From: UBA6055 sp965214085 | GTDB taxonomy: Bacteria > Chloroflexota > Anaerolineae > Aggregatilineales > Phototrophicaceae | Length of the DNA stretch: 64,000 nucleotides | Assembly: GCA_965214085.1 (NCBI GenBank) | Contig: OZ243937.1 | Location: forward strand, 1,426,001 to 1,490,000 | Reading direction: 5' to 3' | In this document: positions 8,965-16,904 of the stretch, piece by piece | Layout: every line of letters starts with the position of its first letter | Numbering within the stretch: position 1 is the stretch's first letter | Position numbers and translations under genes: made by a program | The notes under the pieces: model-generated | Told to the model about the DNA's origin: nothing | Seen by the model: only the letters and a program-made list of their open reading frames with translations | The model's database searches: none

Positions 8965-9548
8965 TCTTGAGCCATCGCGTTAGGTCCTGGCGCCAAGCTC
9001 TGCGGCGCAATCTGTAATCCGCCTGCCAGCCTCCGCTGAATAAGGCGGACCACTGCATACACCGGTATTACACCCGCCAGGTTATAAAGTATCGACGGGA
9101 TGAGAACGAGGCGCAGCACGGTGAAAAAGTCGTAGTTCAGCCCCGTTAGCGCCAACGCGAACATGGTATAGAGCGTCAAAACGATGGTAGCTATCGGCGT
9201 GACTGCAGCCAGGAACAGAATGCGCACGCGGAAGAGCTGCCGCGCGACGCTGTTGATGAAGAAGGCGAACAGTATCAGGACTGCCGATGTCGCGCCGAGC
9301 GGCAAGATCGACAGCGAATCGAGTGCCAAGCCGCCAACCAGCGCCCAGATTAAGCTCTCCGTCACTTCAGCGCGGACTGACCAGCACAGCACAAACAGCA
9401 TGACGAGGTTCAGCTGGCCCCGTGTCTGCTCGAACAGGGGGATGAAGTTGCCGACTAGCGAGACCAGAAAGGTAATCGCATGCGGAATGATGCTGGCCGA
9501 CAAAGCCGCTGACAGACCCAAGACCACGATGGACAGATAGCGCCCCAT
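8961..9548 (-). CDS. mreD: Rod shape-determining protein MreD
   Basis: A small polytopic membrane protein of 195 residues with about five or six hydrophobic segments, placed between mreC and PBP2 as in most bacteria. It shows the MreD stretch around LIWALVGGLALDSLSILPLG. It links MreC and PBP2 to the membrane part of the elongasome. The call rests on topology, that stretch and the operon position. The gene ends in a 4-bp overlap with PBP2 and begins one base after the mreC stop. Confidence 0.85.
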   Translation of the reverse strand: MGRYLSIVVLGLSAALSASIIPHAITFLVSLVGNFIPLFEQTRGQLNLVMLFVLCWSVRAEVTESLIWALVGGLALDSLSILPLGATSAVLILFAFFINSVARQLFRVRILFLAAVTPIATIVLTLYTMFALALTGLNYDFFTVLRLVLIPSILYNLAGVIPVYAVVRLIQRRLAGGLQIAPQSLAPGPNAMAQE

Positions 9549-9549
9549 A

Positions 9550-10401
9550 TCAGTTGTCGCCCGTTTGCTCGAATATCGTCAGATCAATCGGCTCAAAACT
9601 GGTGATAACCAACACAAACTCCAGCGAATCAAAGTCGATTAGGCTGCGGACTTCCGCTTCTTGGAAAAGCTCGAACTCGAACTGGCGCACGCTTGTCACT
9701 TGGCCCACCACGATGTCGGCCGGGAAATTGCCGCCGAGACCTGAGGTGATCACCAGATCGCCCTGGCGTATTTCTTCGTCGAGGTCAACCATCGTCAGGC
9801 GCAGCACACCCGACGCCTGGCCGATGATGCTGCCGTGCGCGCGCGTCGTTTGCAGCCGGGTGCTGACCGCGCTGTTTTCGTCGTTTATCAGCCGAACTTG
9901 CGCGGCGTTGGCGCTGACGTCAATGATGCGCCCCACCAGCCCCAATTCTGTGGTGACGGGCATGCCCACCGCGATGCCATCGCGCGTGCCGCGATTGATG
10001 ATGACGCTGCGGGCGATTCCCGTCTGCTCGACCGCGATCACGTCGGCAGTAAGAAACTCCTGGTTTTCCAGAGCGGAAGTATAAGTCAAGAGATCGATCA
10101 GTCGCTCGTAGTCGCTCGCCGCCTCGCGTAATTGGATGGACTCAATCTGCCGCCGAGCCAACTGCTCCTCTAATTCCGCGATCCGCTCGCGCAATTGCCC
10201 CAGGTTGTTGAGTTCTTCTAGCGTCGAGCTGATGGACAGCGACAGGCGAGTAAACAGGCCGGACAAACCGTGAAGCGGCGCCGCGACCAAGCCTTCTACC
10301 GTTGTCAATGCGCCGGCGACGCTCAGCAGAATTAACCCTCCGCAGAGGCTCAGCATAAGCAACAGCAGCATTATTCGGCTGGGGCGCCCGAGCGTTCTCA
10401 A
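9550..10401 (-). CDS. mreC: Rod shape-determining protein MreC
   Basis: A bitopic periplasmic scaffold protein of 283 residues. A membrane anchor (about 12-30) is followed by a coiled coil (about 58-95, LRERIAELEEQLARRQIESI) and the beta-barrel region with GIARSVIINRGTRDGI, VGMPV and GLVGRI. The start is TTG with GAGG eight bases before it. It lies 209 bp after mreB, and a possible extended -10 promoter (TGC TAGAAT) occurs at 10434-10442. Confidence 0.9.
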   Translation of the reverse strand: MRTLGRPSRIMLLLLMLSLCGGLILLSVAGALTTVEGLVAAPLHGLSGLFTRLSLSISSTLEELNNLGQLRERIAELEEQLARRQIESIQLREAASDYERLIDLLTYTSALENQEFLTADVIAVEQTGIARSVIINRGTRDGIAVGMPVTTELGLVGRIIDVSANAAQVRLINDENSAVSTRLQTTRAHGSIIGQASGVLRLTMVDLDEEIRQGDLVITSGLGGNFPADIVVGQVTSVRQFEFELFQEAEVRSLIDFDSLEFVLVITSFEPIDLTIFEQTGDN

Positions 10402-10433
10402 GCCTGCGTCCTCAAACTAGCTTGAACGATTCA

Positions 10434-10442
10434 ATTCTAGCA
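10434..10442 (-). promoter_or_regulatory. Possible extended -10 promoter of mreC
   Basis: On the minus strand TGC-TAGAAT forms an extended -10 element about 33 bp before the mreC start. No convincing -35 box is seen. The rest of the mreB-mreC gap holds a GC-rich stretch (CCTTGCCCCAGCAAGCTGG) that looks like common intergenic repeat sequence, but I found no second copy in the window. Confidence 0.35.
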
Positions 10443-10610
10443 TAGTTTGGGGCTGAACTATTGAAGTCTCCCGCGCGACAATGCCGCCCACGCAACAACC
10501 CTTGCGTCCGGCTGCGTCGTCGCTCCCATTCTCCAGCTTGCTGGGGCAAGGGGATGGGTCTTAAGTCTGGGAACGTAAACAGAAAATTCGCGCGTTTGCC
10601 CAAGGCGATG

Positions 10611-11672
10611 TCAGTGGCGGGTGCTGCCGCGTTCCGGGCCCGTGAGCAAGCGCCGCAAATTATTGTAGTCTTCCAACACTCGGCCGGCGCCGCGCGCGAC
10701 GCAAGTCATGGCATCGTCGGCCAGCCAGGAACGGATGTTGACCTCTTCGCGCAGCCGCTCTCCCAGCCCGCGCAATTGACCGCCGCCACCAGCAATGGTG
10801 ATGCCGCTCTCCATCAAGTCGGCAACCAGCTCCGGCGGCGTATCGTCTAGCGCGTCTTTCACCGTATCAACTATGATGCTGACCGAGCCGCCGATCGCCT
10901 CTCGAATCTCAATCGAACTGACCTCAACCGAGTCGGGCAGGCCCGTCGTCAAGTTTCGGCCCTTGACCATATAGGTGCGTTCCTGCGGCAGAGGATAAGC
11001 CGAGCCAATGTCAATCTTGGCTTTCTCCGCCGTTGGTTCGCCGATCAGCAGATTATGCTTGTTGCGCAGGTGCTGCACGATGTCCTCGTCCATTTCATCG
11101 CCCGCCACCCTGATCGAGCGGCTGATGACGATACCGCCCAGCGAGAACAAAGCCACTTCCGTGGTGCCGCCGCCGATATCGACGACCATGCTGCCTCGCG
11201 TCTCAAGCACCGGCAGGTTGGCGCCGATCGCCGCCGCGACCGGCTCCTCGATGAGATGAGCCTCGCGCGCGCCCGCGTCCAGCGTCGCTTCAATAACCGC
11301 GCGCTTCTCGACCTCTGTAACGCCACTGGGGATGCCCACAACGACGCGCGGTCTTGGCACCGGCACCCAACTCTGCTCATGCGCCTTCTTGATAAGATAA
11401 TCCAGCATGCGCGCGGTGATTTCATACTCGCTGATAACACCATCGCGCAGCGGTCTTACTATCAGGATGTCTTTGGGGTTTTTGCTCCACATTTCTTTGG
11501 CGCGGGCGCCTACTTCAATGGGCGTTCGGGTCTTGCGATCGATAGCGACAAATGACGGTTCGTTGATGACGATGCCTTTGCCGCGAACGTAGACCAAGGT
11601 ATACGCTGTACCCAAGTCGATGCCGATGTCGAGCGAGAATAGCCCGAAAAGGAAATCAAGGGGACTTAGCAC
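10611..11672 (-). CDS. mreB: Rod shape-determining actin homologue MreB
   Basis: A 353-residue bacterial actin that polymerises along the membrane and guides the side-wall synthesis machinery. Actin-fold phosphate loops are visible: IGIDLGTAYT near residues 16-25, MVVDIGGGTTE near 162-172 and the adenosine motif SGITIAGGGGQLRG. The start is GTG preceded by GAGGAT. It is the first gene of mreBCD-PBP2 and is divergent from tilS. Confidence 0.96.
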   Translation of the reverse strand: MLSPLDFLFGLFSLDIGIDLGTAYTLVYVRGKGIVINEPSFVAIDRKTRTPIEVGARAKEMWSKNPKDILIVRPLRDGVISEYEITARMLDYLIKKAHEQSWVPVPRPRVVVGIPSGVTEVEKRAVIEATLDAGAREAHLIEEPVAAAIGANLPVLETRGSMVVDIGGGTTEVALFSLGGIVISRSIRVAGDEMDEDIVQHLRNKHNLLIGEPTAEKAKIDIGSAYPLPQERTYMVKGRNLTTGLPDSVEVSSIEIREAIGGSVSIIVDTVKDALDDTPPELVADLMESGITIAGGGGQLRGLGERLREEVNIRSWLADDAMTCVARGAGRVLEDYNNLRRLLTGPERGSTRH

Positions 11673-11705
11673 TGATGAATCCTCGACGTGATGAGTACGC
11701 GCCGC

Positions 11706-11714
11706 ATTATATCA
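11706..11714 (-). promoter_or_regulatory. Extended -10 promoter of mreB
   Basis: In the 214-bp divergent gap between mreB and tilS the minus strand carries TGA-TATAAT, a perfect extended -10 element, about 34 bp before the mreB GTG. The -35 region is poor, as tolerated by extended -10 promoters. Confidence 0.5.
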
Positions 11715-11886
11715 CAATCGGGCACAATCAAATGTGAACCAAAACTAACGCCATGCAAACTATCGTTGCATATGCGCTCGCCTAATCTCAATATAGCACT
11801 GAATCTATTATGTTTCCCGATTTATATGCGCGAGGTTATGATTAGCGCTTAGATGGAGGCGTCGGCAAATCGTAGAGAACTACGCC

Positions 11887-13290
11887 ATGATTCTCGAGCG
11901 AGTAGAACAGAATCTGGAAATAAGCGGGGTCATCGCCGGCGGCGCCAAGCTCATCGTAGCGGTATCTGGCGGCTGCGATTCCGTCGCGCTGCTTCACATG
12001 CTGCTTAAGCTGCGTGGCTCGCTAGGGCTTGACCTGCACGTCGCGTCGCTCGATCATGGCCTGCGTGGCGCGGAGGGCCAGGCCGACTTGGACTTCGTCG
12101 GCCAATTGGCGCGGAATTGGCGCCTGCAATATACGCTGTATCAGGTCGATGTGCCGCGGCTTACCCGCGCCTGGGGCTTGGGCGTTGAGGCGGCGGCGCG
12201 GCGCGCGCGCTATGATTTCTTGGCACAGGTCGCCCGGCAGGAAGATTGCCAATGCGTGGTCGTCGGCCATCATGCCGATGACCAGGCCGAAACCGTCCTT
12301 TTGAATATCATTCGCGGCAGCGGCCTGCGCGGATTAGGCGGGATGCGGCTCTTGTCTCCGATGCCCGATCATCCGCAGCTCCAACTGCTGCGACCGCTGC
12401 TTACGGTCAAGCGCGCCGAGTTAGAGCAATATTGCCAAGCGCAGGACTTAGTCTACCGGCAAGACGAAAGCAATTGGGATACGAGTTATGGACGCAACTT
12501 CTTGCGGCACGAGGCGCTGGATAGTCTGAAGCGCTTGAATCCCGATGTAACAAGCGCCCTGAATCGCCTGGCGGAATCCGCCGCCGTAGACGAAAACTTT
12601 GTCGCTAGCCAAGTGGAAAATCTGGCCCAAGTCGCCCTGAGCAGCTGGGACGACGGATGCAGCATCAGCCGGCCGCAATTCATAAAGGCGCATCCCGCGC
12701 TGCAGCGCCGTTTGCTGCGTCAGGCTTTTTGCCAACTTGCAGGGGACGGCGCTTCACTGACGCATGAGCTTACGCTGGACCTGGTCGCCTTTTGCCAATC
12801 TGCGCGCACAGGCGCCAAGCGCGATATCGGCGCCGCTCTCGAGTTGCGGATCAGCTACGACGACATCCGTATGCAGCGCAAGGGCAGCCAGGAACCAGCG
12901 GGCGACTATCGACTAATTCCCGCCGAAATGGACTGCCTTTTGCAGGCTGAGAAACCGCTAAAGATAGGCGGACTTTCAATCCGCGTTGGCGCCGAACCCG
13001 GCGACTGCGAATCGGGCGTTGCGATTGTTCTGCCGGCCGGCTGCGAATTACGGCTGCGGACTCGCCGCGCGAGCGATCGCTTCAAACCGAGGGGCATGGG
13101 CGGACACTCACGCAAGCTCAAAGACTGGATGATAGACCGCAAAATCCCTCGCCGCCTACGCGATCAGATTCCGCTGCTCTGCGCCGATGACGAAATCGTC
13201 GCTGTCTGCCTCGGCCCCGCCTGGCGCCTGGCGCGCCTGGATGCCTTGTCGGGAAGCGGAAGCTATGCCACCGTCGTCTGTCTCGACTAG
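11887..13290 (+). CDS. tilS: tRNA(Ile)-lysidine synthase
   Basis: TilS modifies C34 of the minor tRNA-Ile(CAU) to lysidine with ATP, so that AUA is read as isoleucine. The N-terminal PP-loop ATPase signature is SGGCDS at residues 27-32, followed by LDHGLRG and the family motif GHHADDQAETVLLNIIRGSG. The C-terminal domain shows the conserved DRFKPRGMGGHSRKLKDWMI type segment. Length is 467 residues. It stands first on the plus strand, divergent from mreB. Confidence 0.94.
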   Translation: MILERVEQNLEISGVIAGGAKLIVAVSGGCDSVALLHMLLKLRGSLGLDLHVASLDHGLRGAEGQADLDFVGQLARNWRLQYTLYQVDVPRLTRAWGLGVEAAARRARYDFLAQVARQEDCQCVVVGHHADDQAETVLLNIIRGSGLRGLGGMRLLSPMPDHPQLQLLRPLLTVKRAELEQYCQAQDLVYRQDESNWDTSYGRNFLRHEALDSLKRLNPDVTSALNRLAESAAVDENFVASQVENLAQVALSSWDDGCSISRPQFIKAHPALQRRLLRQAFCQLAGDGASLTHELTLDLVAFCQSARTGAKRDIGAALELRISYDDIRMQRKGSQEPAGDYRLIPAEMDCLLQAEKPLKIGGLSIRVGAEPGDCESGVAIVLPAGCELRLRTRRASDRFKPRGMGGHSRKLKDWMIDRKIPRRLRDQIPLLCADDEIVAVCLGPAWRLARLDALSGSGSYATVVCLD

Positions 13291-13338
13291 CCGCCGCTCT
13301 ACGTTCGCAAATTCTCGTAGCGTCAGCGTTCGCGCCGG

Positions 13339-13347
13339 TGCTATAAT
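13339..13347 (+). promoter_or_regulatory. Extended -10 promoter of the response regulator gene
   Basis: TGC-TATAAT occurs about 36 bp before the ATG at 13384, a perfect extended -10 element in the short gap after tilS. No good -35 hexamer is seen at the expected distance. Confidence 0.45.
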
Positions 13348-13383
13348 TGAGGCTGACACAAGGTAGCGGACCCGGCGTTCAAG

Positions 13384-14226
13384 ATGGCTGAAAGACAGTT
13401 GATGCGGCTCTTGCTAGTAGACGGCGATGGCGTCAGTCGCTATACCATAAGCAAGGCGCTGCAGCGCGTCGGCTACATGGTTGGCGAGGCGGGCAGCGGC
13501 GAAGCGGCTCTGCAGCGTTTTGCCAAGGATGACATTGACCTTGTCCTGTCGGAAATCGACCTGCCCGACATGAGCGGCATCGACTTGTTGCAAGCCATCA
13601 GAGCGCGCTCCCAGGACAGCATTGTCATTCTCATGGCGGAATCCGTCAGCGTCGAAACCGCCGTTCAAGCGCTGCGCTTCGGCGCTCGTGATCTCCTTAT
13701 TAAGCCCTTCTCCAGCGAAGACATTCGCGCCAGCGTCGAGCGCGGCATTGTGACCGCCCGCGGCTTGAGACGGCGGCGAAGACTGCTTGATACGATCAAG
13801 CGCACCGTGTCCGATTTGACGCGCGAGGTCGCTTTCGCCGCTGGTGAAATTGACAACGAGGGCGAGGCGTCGCCGGCTCAACGCGGCGCGGGCATGGCGG
13901 CGCGTCGGAATGTCATCAGTCTGGGTCCGCTTTCAGTATTGCCCGGCAAGTATCAGGTCGCGGCTGGCGACAGATCCGTCAGCTTGACGCCGACCGAATT
14001 TGACCTCTTGCTCTACCTGGCTGCCCATCGCGGCCGCGTCGCCTCTTGTCACGAGTTGGTCCGCGAAGTTCGCGGTTATGTCACCGATGAAGCAGAAGCC
14101 CGCGAAGTCATCCGTCCGCATGTCAGCAATTTGCGGCGGAAATTAAAGGCGCTGGGTGATATCGACCTGATCGTTAATGTGCGCGGCGTTGGTTACCGTC
14201 TCGCCGAGATCGCCGGCGACGACTGA
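13384..14226 (+). CDS. Response regulator with degenerate receiver and OmpR-type DNA-binding domain
   Basis: A 280-residue protein with an N-terminal CheY-like receiver (about 7-125), a linker, and a C-terminal winged helix (about 178-275, LTPTEFDLLLYLAAHRGRV, then VRPHVSNLRRKLK-like and VRGVGYRL) of the OmpR/PhoB class. The receiver has lost key switch residues. The phosphoacceptor position in DLVLSEIDLP is Glu57, the acidic pair reads VDGD with Gly14, and the conserved Thr is Met84; Lys107 remains. It may therefore act without phosphorylation. No kinase is adjacent. The TGA stop lies inside the target duplication of repeat A2. Confidence 0.88.
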   Translation: MAERQLMRLLLVDGDGVSRYTISKALQRVGYMVGEAGSGEAALQRFAKDDIDLVLSEIDLPDMSGIDLLQAIRARSQDSIVILMAESVSVETAVQALRFGARDLLIKPFSSEDIRASVERGIVTARGLRRRRRLLDTIKRTVSDLTREVAFAAGEIDNEGEASPAQRGAGMAARRNVISLGPLSVLPGKYQVAAGDRSVSLTPTEFDLLLYLAAHRGRVASCHELVREVRGYVTDEAEAREVIRPHVSNLRRKLKALGDIDLIVNVRGVGYRLAEIAGDD

Positions 14227-14502
14227 CAGAGCAATCGCATCAAAATATTTTCCAACACAGAGAACACAGAGGGCGCAGAAATAAGATTCATTTGGCGACT
14301 TTGCCCAATTTCCACCGATTGATTTGGGAAGGCTGGCCGCCACATTGTCGATTAACTTCCTTCCCGCCAAAAAATTTTGCGACAAAATGTCAAGAAATCT
14401 CCGAACAATGGCTATTCTCTGTGCACTCTGTGTTCTCTGTGGTTAATTTTCAGTTTAATTTTGCTCGTCGCAGCGGATGCCAGTTTTGATGCGATTGCTC
14501 TG
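14227..14502. mobile_element. MITE-like inverted-repeat element, copy A2, with 10-bp target duplication
   Basis: The left terminus CAGAGCAATCGCATCAAAA and right terminus TTTTGATGCGATTGCTCTG are exact inverted repeats. Inside are CACAGAGAACACAGAGGGC and its inverted partner. CGACGACTGA occurs at 14217-14226 and again at 14503-14512, immediately outside both ends. The left copy contains the stop codon of the response regulator gene. No transposase ORF is present. Confidence 0.88.
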
Positions 14503-14590
14503 CGACGACTGACCTTGCTCTCCCCATACAAGCGCATTGTGATATGATGCTGCGCGCTGACGGCTTAGGCCGCGCGGAATTGGAGAGCTT

Positions 14591-16717
14591 ATGCGCCTGG
14601 CATTTTGCCTGCTTCTGATTTGCCTGCTGCCCGCAACAGTCCAAACGCAATCGGCGGACTGCGGCCAGGCGGGTACACTCTCCCGCGAAACTTATGTCGA
14701 CCCGGGCTCCGATCAAGAACGAAGATTCCACATCTACCTGCCGCCCTGCTACAGCTCGGGGGCAGACCAATATCCGCTGCTGACGCTGCTGCACGGTTCC
14801 AACGCCGACGACCTGCAATGGGCGCTGCTGGGCTTCTTGCAAGCGCTCGAGACCGCCATTCATGCGGGCGCGGCCCCGCCCATGATTGTGCTCATGCCCT
14901 TTGGCGGAGCGGCAGCCAATGATAATTCTTTTGGCGACAACAGCTACGACCGCGCGCTGCTCGACTTGCTGGCCATCGTATCGGAGCGCTATCTTGTTAA
15001 TGATAAGCGCGCCATCGGCGGCATCTCCCGCGGCGGCTTCTGGGCTTATCATCTCGGCTTCCGCTTCCCCGATCAATTCGTCGCCATCGGCGGCCACAGC
15101 CCCTTCTTCGACGCCGACCACGTAGCGGCTGCTTACAATCCCTTAAATCTGGCGGCAACGCTTTCGCCCGATACGCATCTCAAATTATGGCTGGACCGCG
15201 GCACAAATGATCACGCTGCGGCCGGCATTGAGCAAATGCATGTCAATTTGGCTGCGAGCGGCGCCCCGCACAAGTACATCGTTTATCCTGGCGGCGATCA
15301 CAGCGAAGCGTCCTGGTCGCTTAATATCGACGATTACGTCGCCTTTTACGCGGGCGCATTTTCTCCTGAAGTCGCGGCCAGCGCAACTGATGGGCGCGGC
15401 ACCCGGGACGAACTCGAGCTTTGGCTGCCGGCTGCGGGATTTGGCGCATTGCTCGCTTCTATCGACTCTGCCGAGCTCGCGGCGCTGCTGGCCGGGCATT
15501 ACGACGGCCGGCTGATATTGAGCGAATCCGCCGCCGCCCGCTTGCGCCAACACGGCTATACCTTCCACTCTGGCATCAGGATTGTCGCTCACGATCAGCT
15601 TTTTAATGCCCTCTGGCGGGACAAGCGCAGTTTTACGCTGCTGCCAGCCAACGAGCTGGAGATGCGTCTGCGTGTTTTATGGCTGGACGATATGCCCGTT
15701 GTGGATCAACTGGACCGTTATCCGCTGGTATTCGAGTCCGACTTTCCCAATTTCAGCCGCGACAAGCTGACCCGGATTACGCTCTCCGGCACGACGGCGC
15801 TGGCCCGGCATACGTTGCCCGCGATTGACGCCATCGGCCTGGAGCGCGCTGCCAGCGGCATTCGCGACTACGTGCGCCGCTCAGATTATTTTCAGATCAC
15901 CAACGAGGCGTCAATAGCGTCTGCCTGCCCGGATATGGATATCGTGGGTAGGGCCGGCAGCAATTTCAGCATGTGTATGAAGCCCGAGCATGCCGCGATA
16001 TTCGACCTGCTTGATGTTGACGTTGTCGACCTGACCGGCAATCATATCAACGACTTCGGCTACGAGCCGCTGCTGCGCGCGCTGGACTATTTCGAGCAGC
16101 GCGGCATGGCGCTGGTTGGCGGCGGACGCGACCCGCAGGCGGCGCGACAGCCGCTGATCCTCGAGCATAAGGGCTCGCGCATTGGCTGGATCGCCTGCAA
16201 CGAAGTAGGACCGGCCTACGCCATTGCCAACGACGACCCCAACTCGATTTACGGCACTAGACCGGGGGCGGCTGCCTGTGAGCGCCAATGGCTGCGCGAG
16301 GCCCTGGCTGTTCTGGCGGCTCAAGTAGACTTGGTGCTGATGACGGTTCAATATCGCGAATTTGAGCGTTTCACCCCGACTGATGGCCTAAAGTTCGCCT
16401 ACCGGACCTTCGCCGAATGGGGCGCTGATATCGTAATTGGCACCGCCGAGCACAAACCCATGACCTATGAATTTTATCCCACCGGCCGCGGCGAGACCGC
16501 CTTCATTCATTACGGCTTAGGCAATTTATACTTCGACCAACTGCCCTGGGGCAATCGGCGCTTTTTCCTGGATACCCTGTATATTTACGAAGGTAGGCTG
16601 CTCACGGTTGAAATATTCCCCGGCATCATCGACGAGCGCGCCCGCCCCCGCCTGCTCACCGGCGACGACCGCTTCAACTTTCTGCATTTCATGTTCATCC
16701 AGAAAAACGAATTCTAG
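14591..16717 (+). CDS. Secreted esterase fused to a CapA-type metallophosphatase-like domain
   Basis: A 708-residue protein with a signal peptide (about 1-20, cleavage near VQTQS). Residues about 28-260 form an alpha/beta-hydrolase of the esterase D/feruloyl-esterase type with nucleophile Ser146 in GISRGG and probable Asp207 and His237 (GGDHSEASW). A middle region (about 270-400) resembles the segment that precedes CapA in some proteins. Residues about 410-690 form a CapA/PgsA-like domain with LTGNHINDFG and GTAEHKPMTYEFY. CapA proteins take part in poly-gamma-glutamate or capsule metabolism; joining one to an esterase suggests cell-surface polymer processing (inference). It stands alone between a repeat element and the ClpB-like gene. 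Confidence 0.82.
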   Translation: MRLAFCLLLICLLPATVQTQSADCGQAGTLSRETYVDPGSDQERRFHIYLPPCYSSGADQYPLLTLLHGSNADDLQWALLGFLQALETAIHAGAAPPMIVLMPFGGAAANDNSFGDNSYDRALLDLLAIVSERYLVNDKRAIGGISRGGFWAYHLGFRFPDQFVAIGGHSPFFDADHVAAAYNPLNLAATLSPDTHLKLWLDRGTNDHAAAGIEQMHVNLAASGAPHKYIVYPGGDHSEASWSLNIDDYVAFYAGAFSPEVAASATDGRGTRDELELWLPAAGFGALLASIDSAELAALLAGHYDGRLILSESAAARLRQHGYTFHSGIRIVAHDQLFNALWRDKRSFTLLPANELEMRLRVLWLDDMPVVDQLDRYPLVFESDFPNFSRDKLTRITLSGTTALARHTLPAIDAIGLERAASGIRDYVRRSDYFQITNEASIASACPDMDIVGRAGSNFSMCMKPEHAAIFDLLDVDVVDLTGNHINDFGYEPLLRALDYFEQRGMALVGGGRDPQAARQPLILEHKGSRIGWIACNEVGPAYAIANDDPNSIYGTRPGAAACERQWLREALAVLAAQVDLVLMTVQYREFERFTPTDGLKFAYRTFAEWGADIVIGTAEHKPMTYEFYPTGRGETAFIHYGLGNLYFDQLPWGNRRFFLDTLYIYEGRLLTVEIFPGIIDERARPRLLTGDDRFNFLHFMFIQKNEF

Positions 16718-16845
16718 CTGAATATTCAATTGTGGAGAGGCGCGCGTATTTCTGACGCAAATCATATGCAGCCCGCTGCACAATGATGTATTGTTGCAGC
16801 GCGAAAGCACGCCAACGATACTAGGCGAGGCCTGCTCGCTTGGGC

Positions 16846-16851
16846 TATAAT
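16846..16851 (+). promoter_or_regulatory. Possible -10 box of the ClpB-like gene
   Basis: A perfect TATAAT lies 53 bp before the ATG at 16905 in the 187-bp gap after the esterase-CapA gene. No matching -35 box is evident, so this is a weak call. Confidence 0.3.
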
Positions 16852-16904
16852 GGCGCTGCTCCGGAAGATTCAAGCTGGGAAACGGACCGGGACTTAGTCT
16901 TGAT

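Noticed and set aside
10440..10610. Possible structured RNA in the mreB-mreC gap
   Set aside because: GC-rich, with one short stem, but no RNA family signature; it resembles ordinary intergenic repeat sequence.
14450..15121. 223-aa minus-strand ORF antisense to the esterase-CapA gene
   Set aside because: It is a shadow of a clear coding frame with signal peptide and catalytic motifs, and part runs into the MITE.
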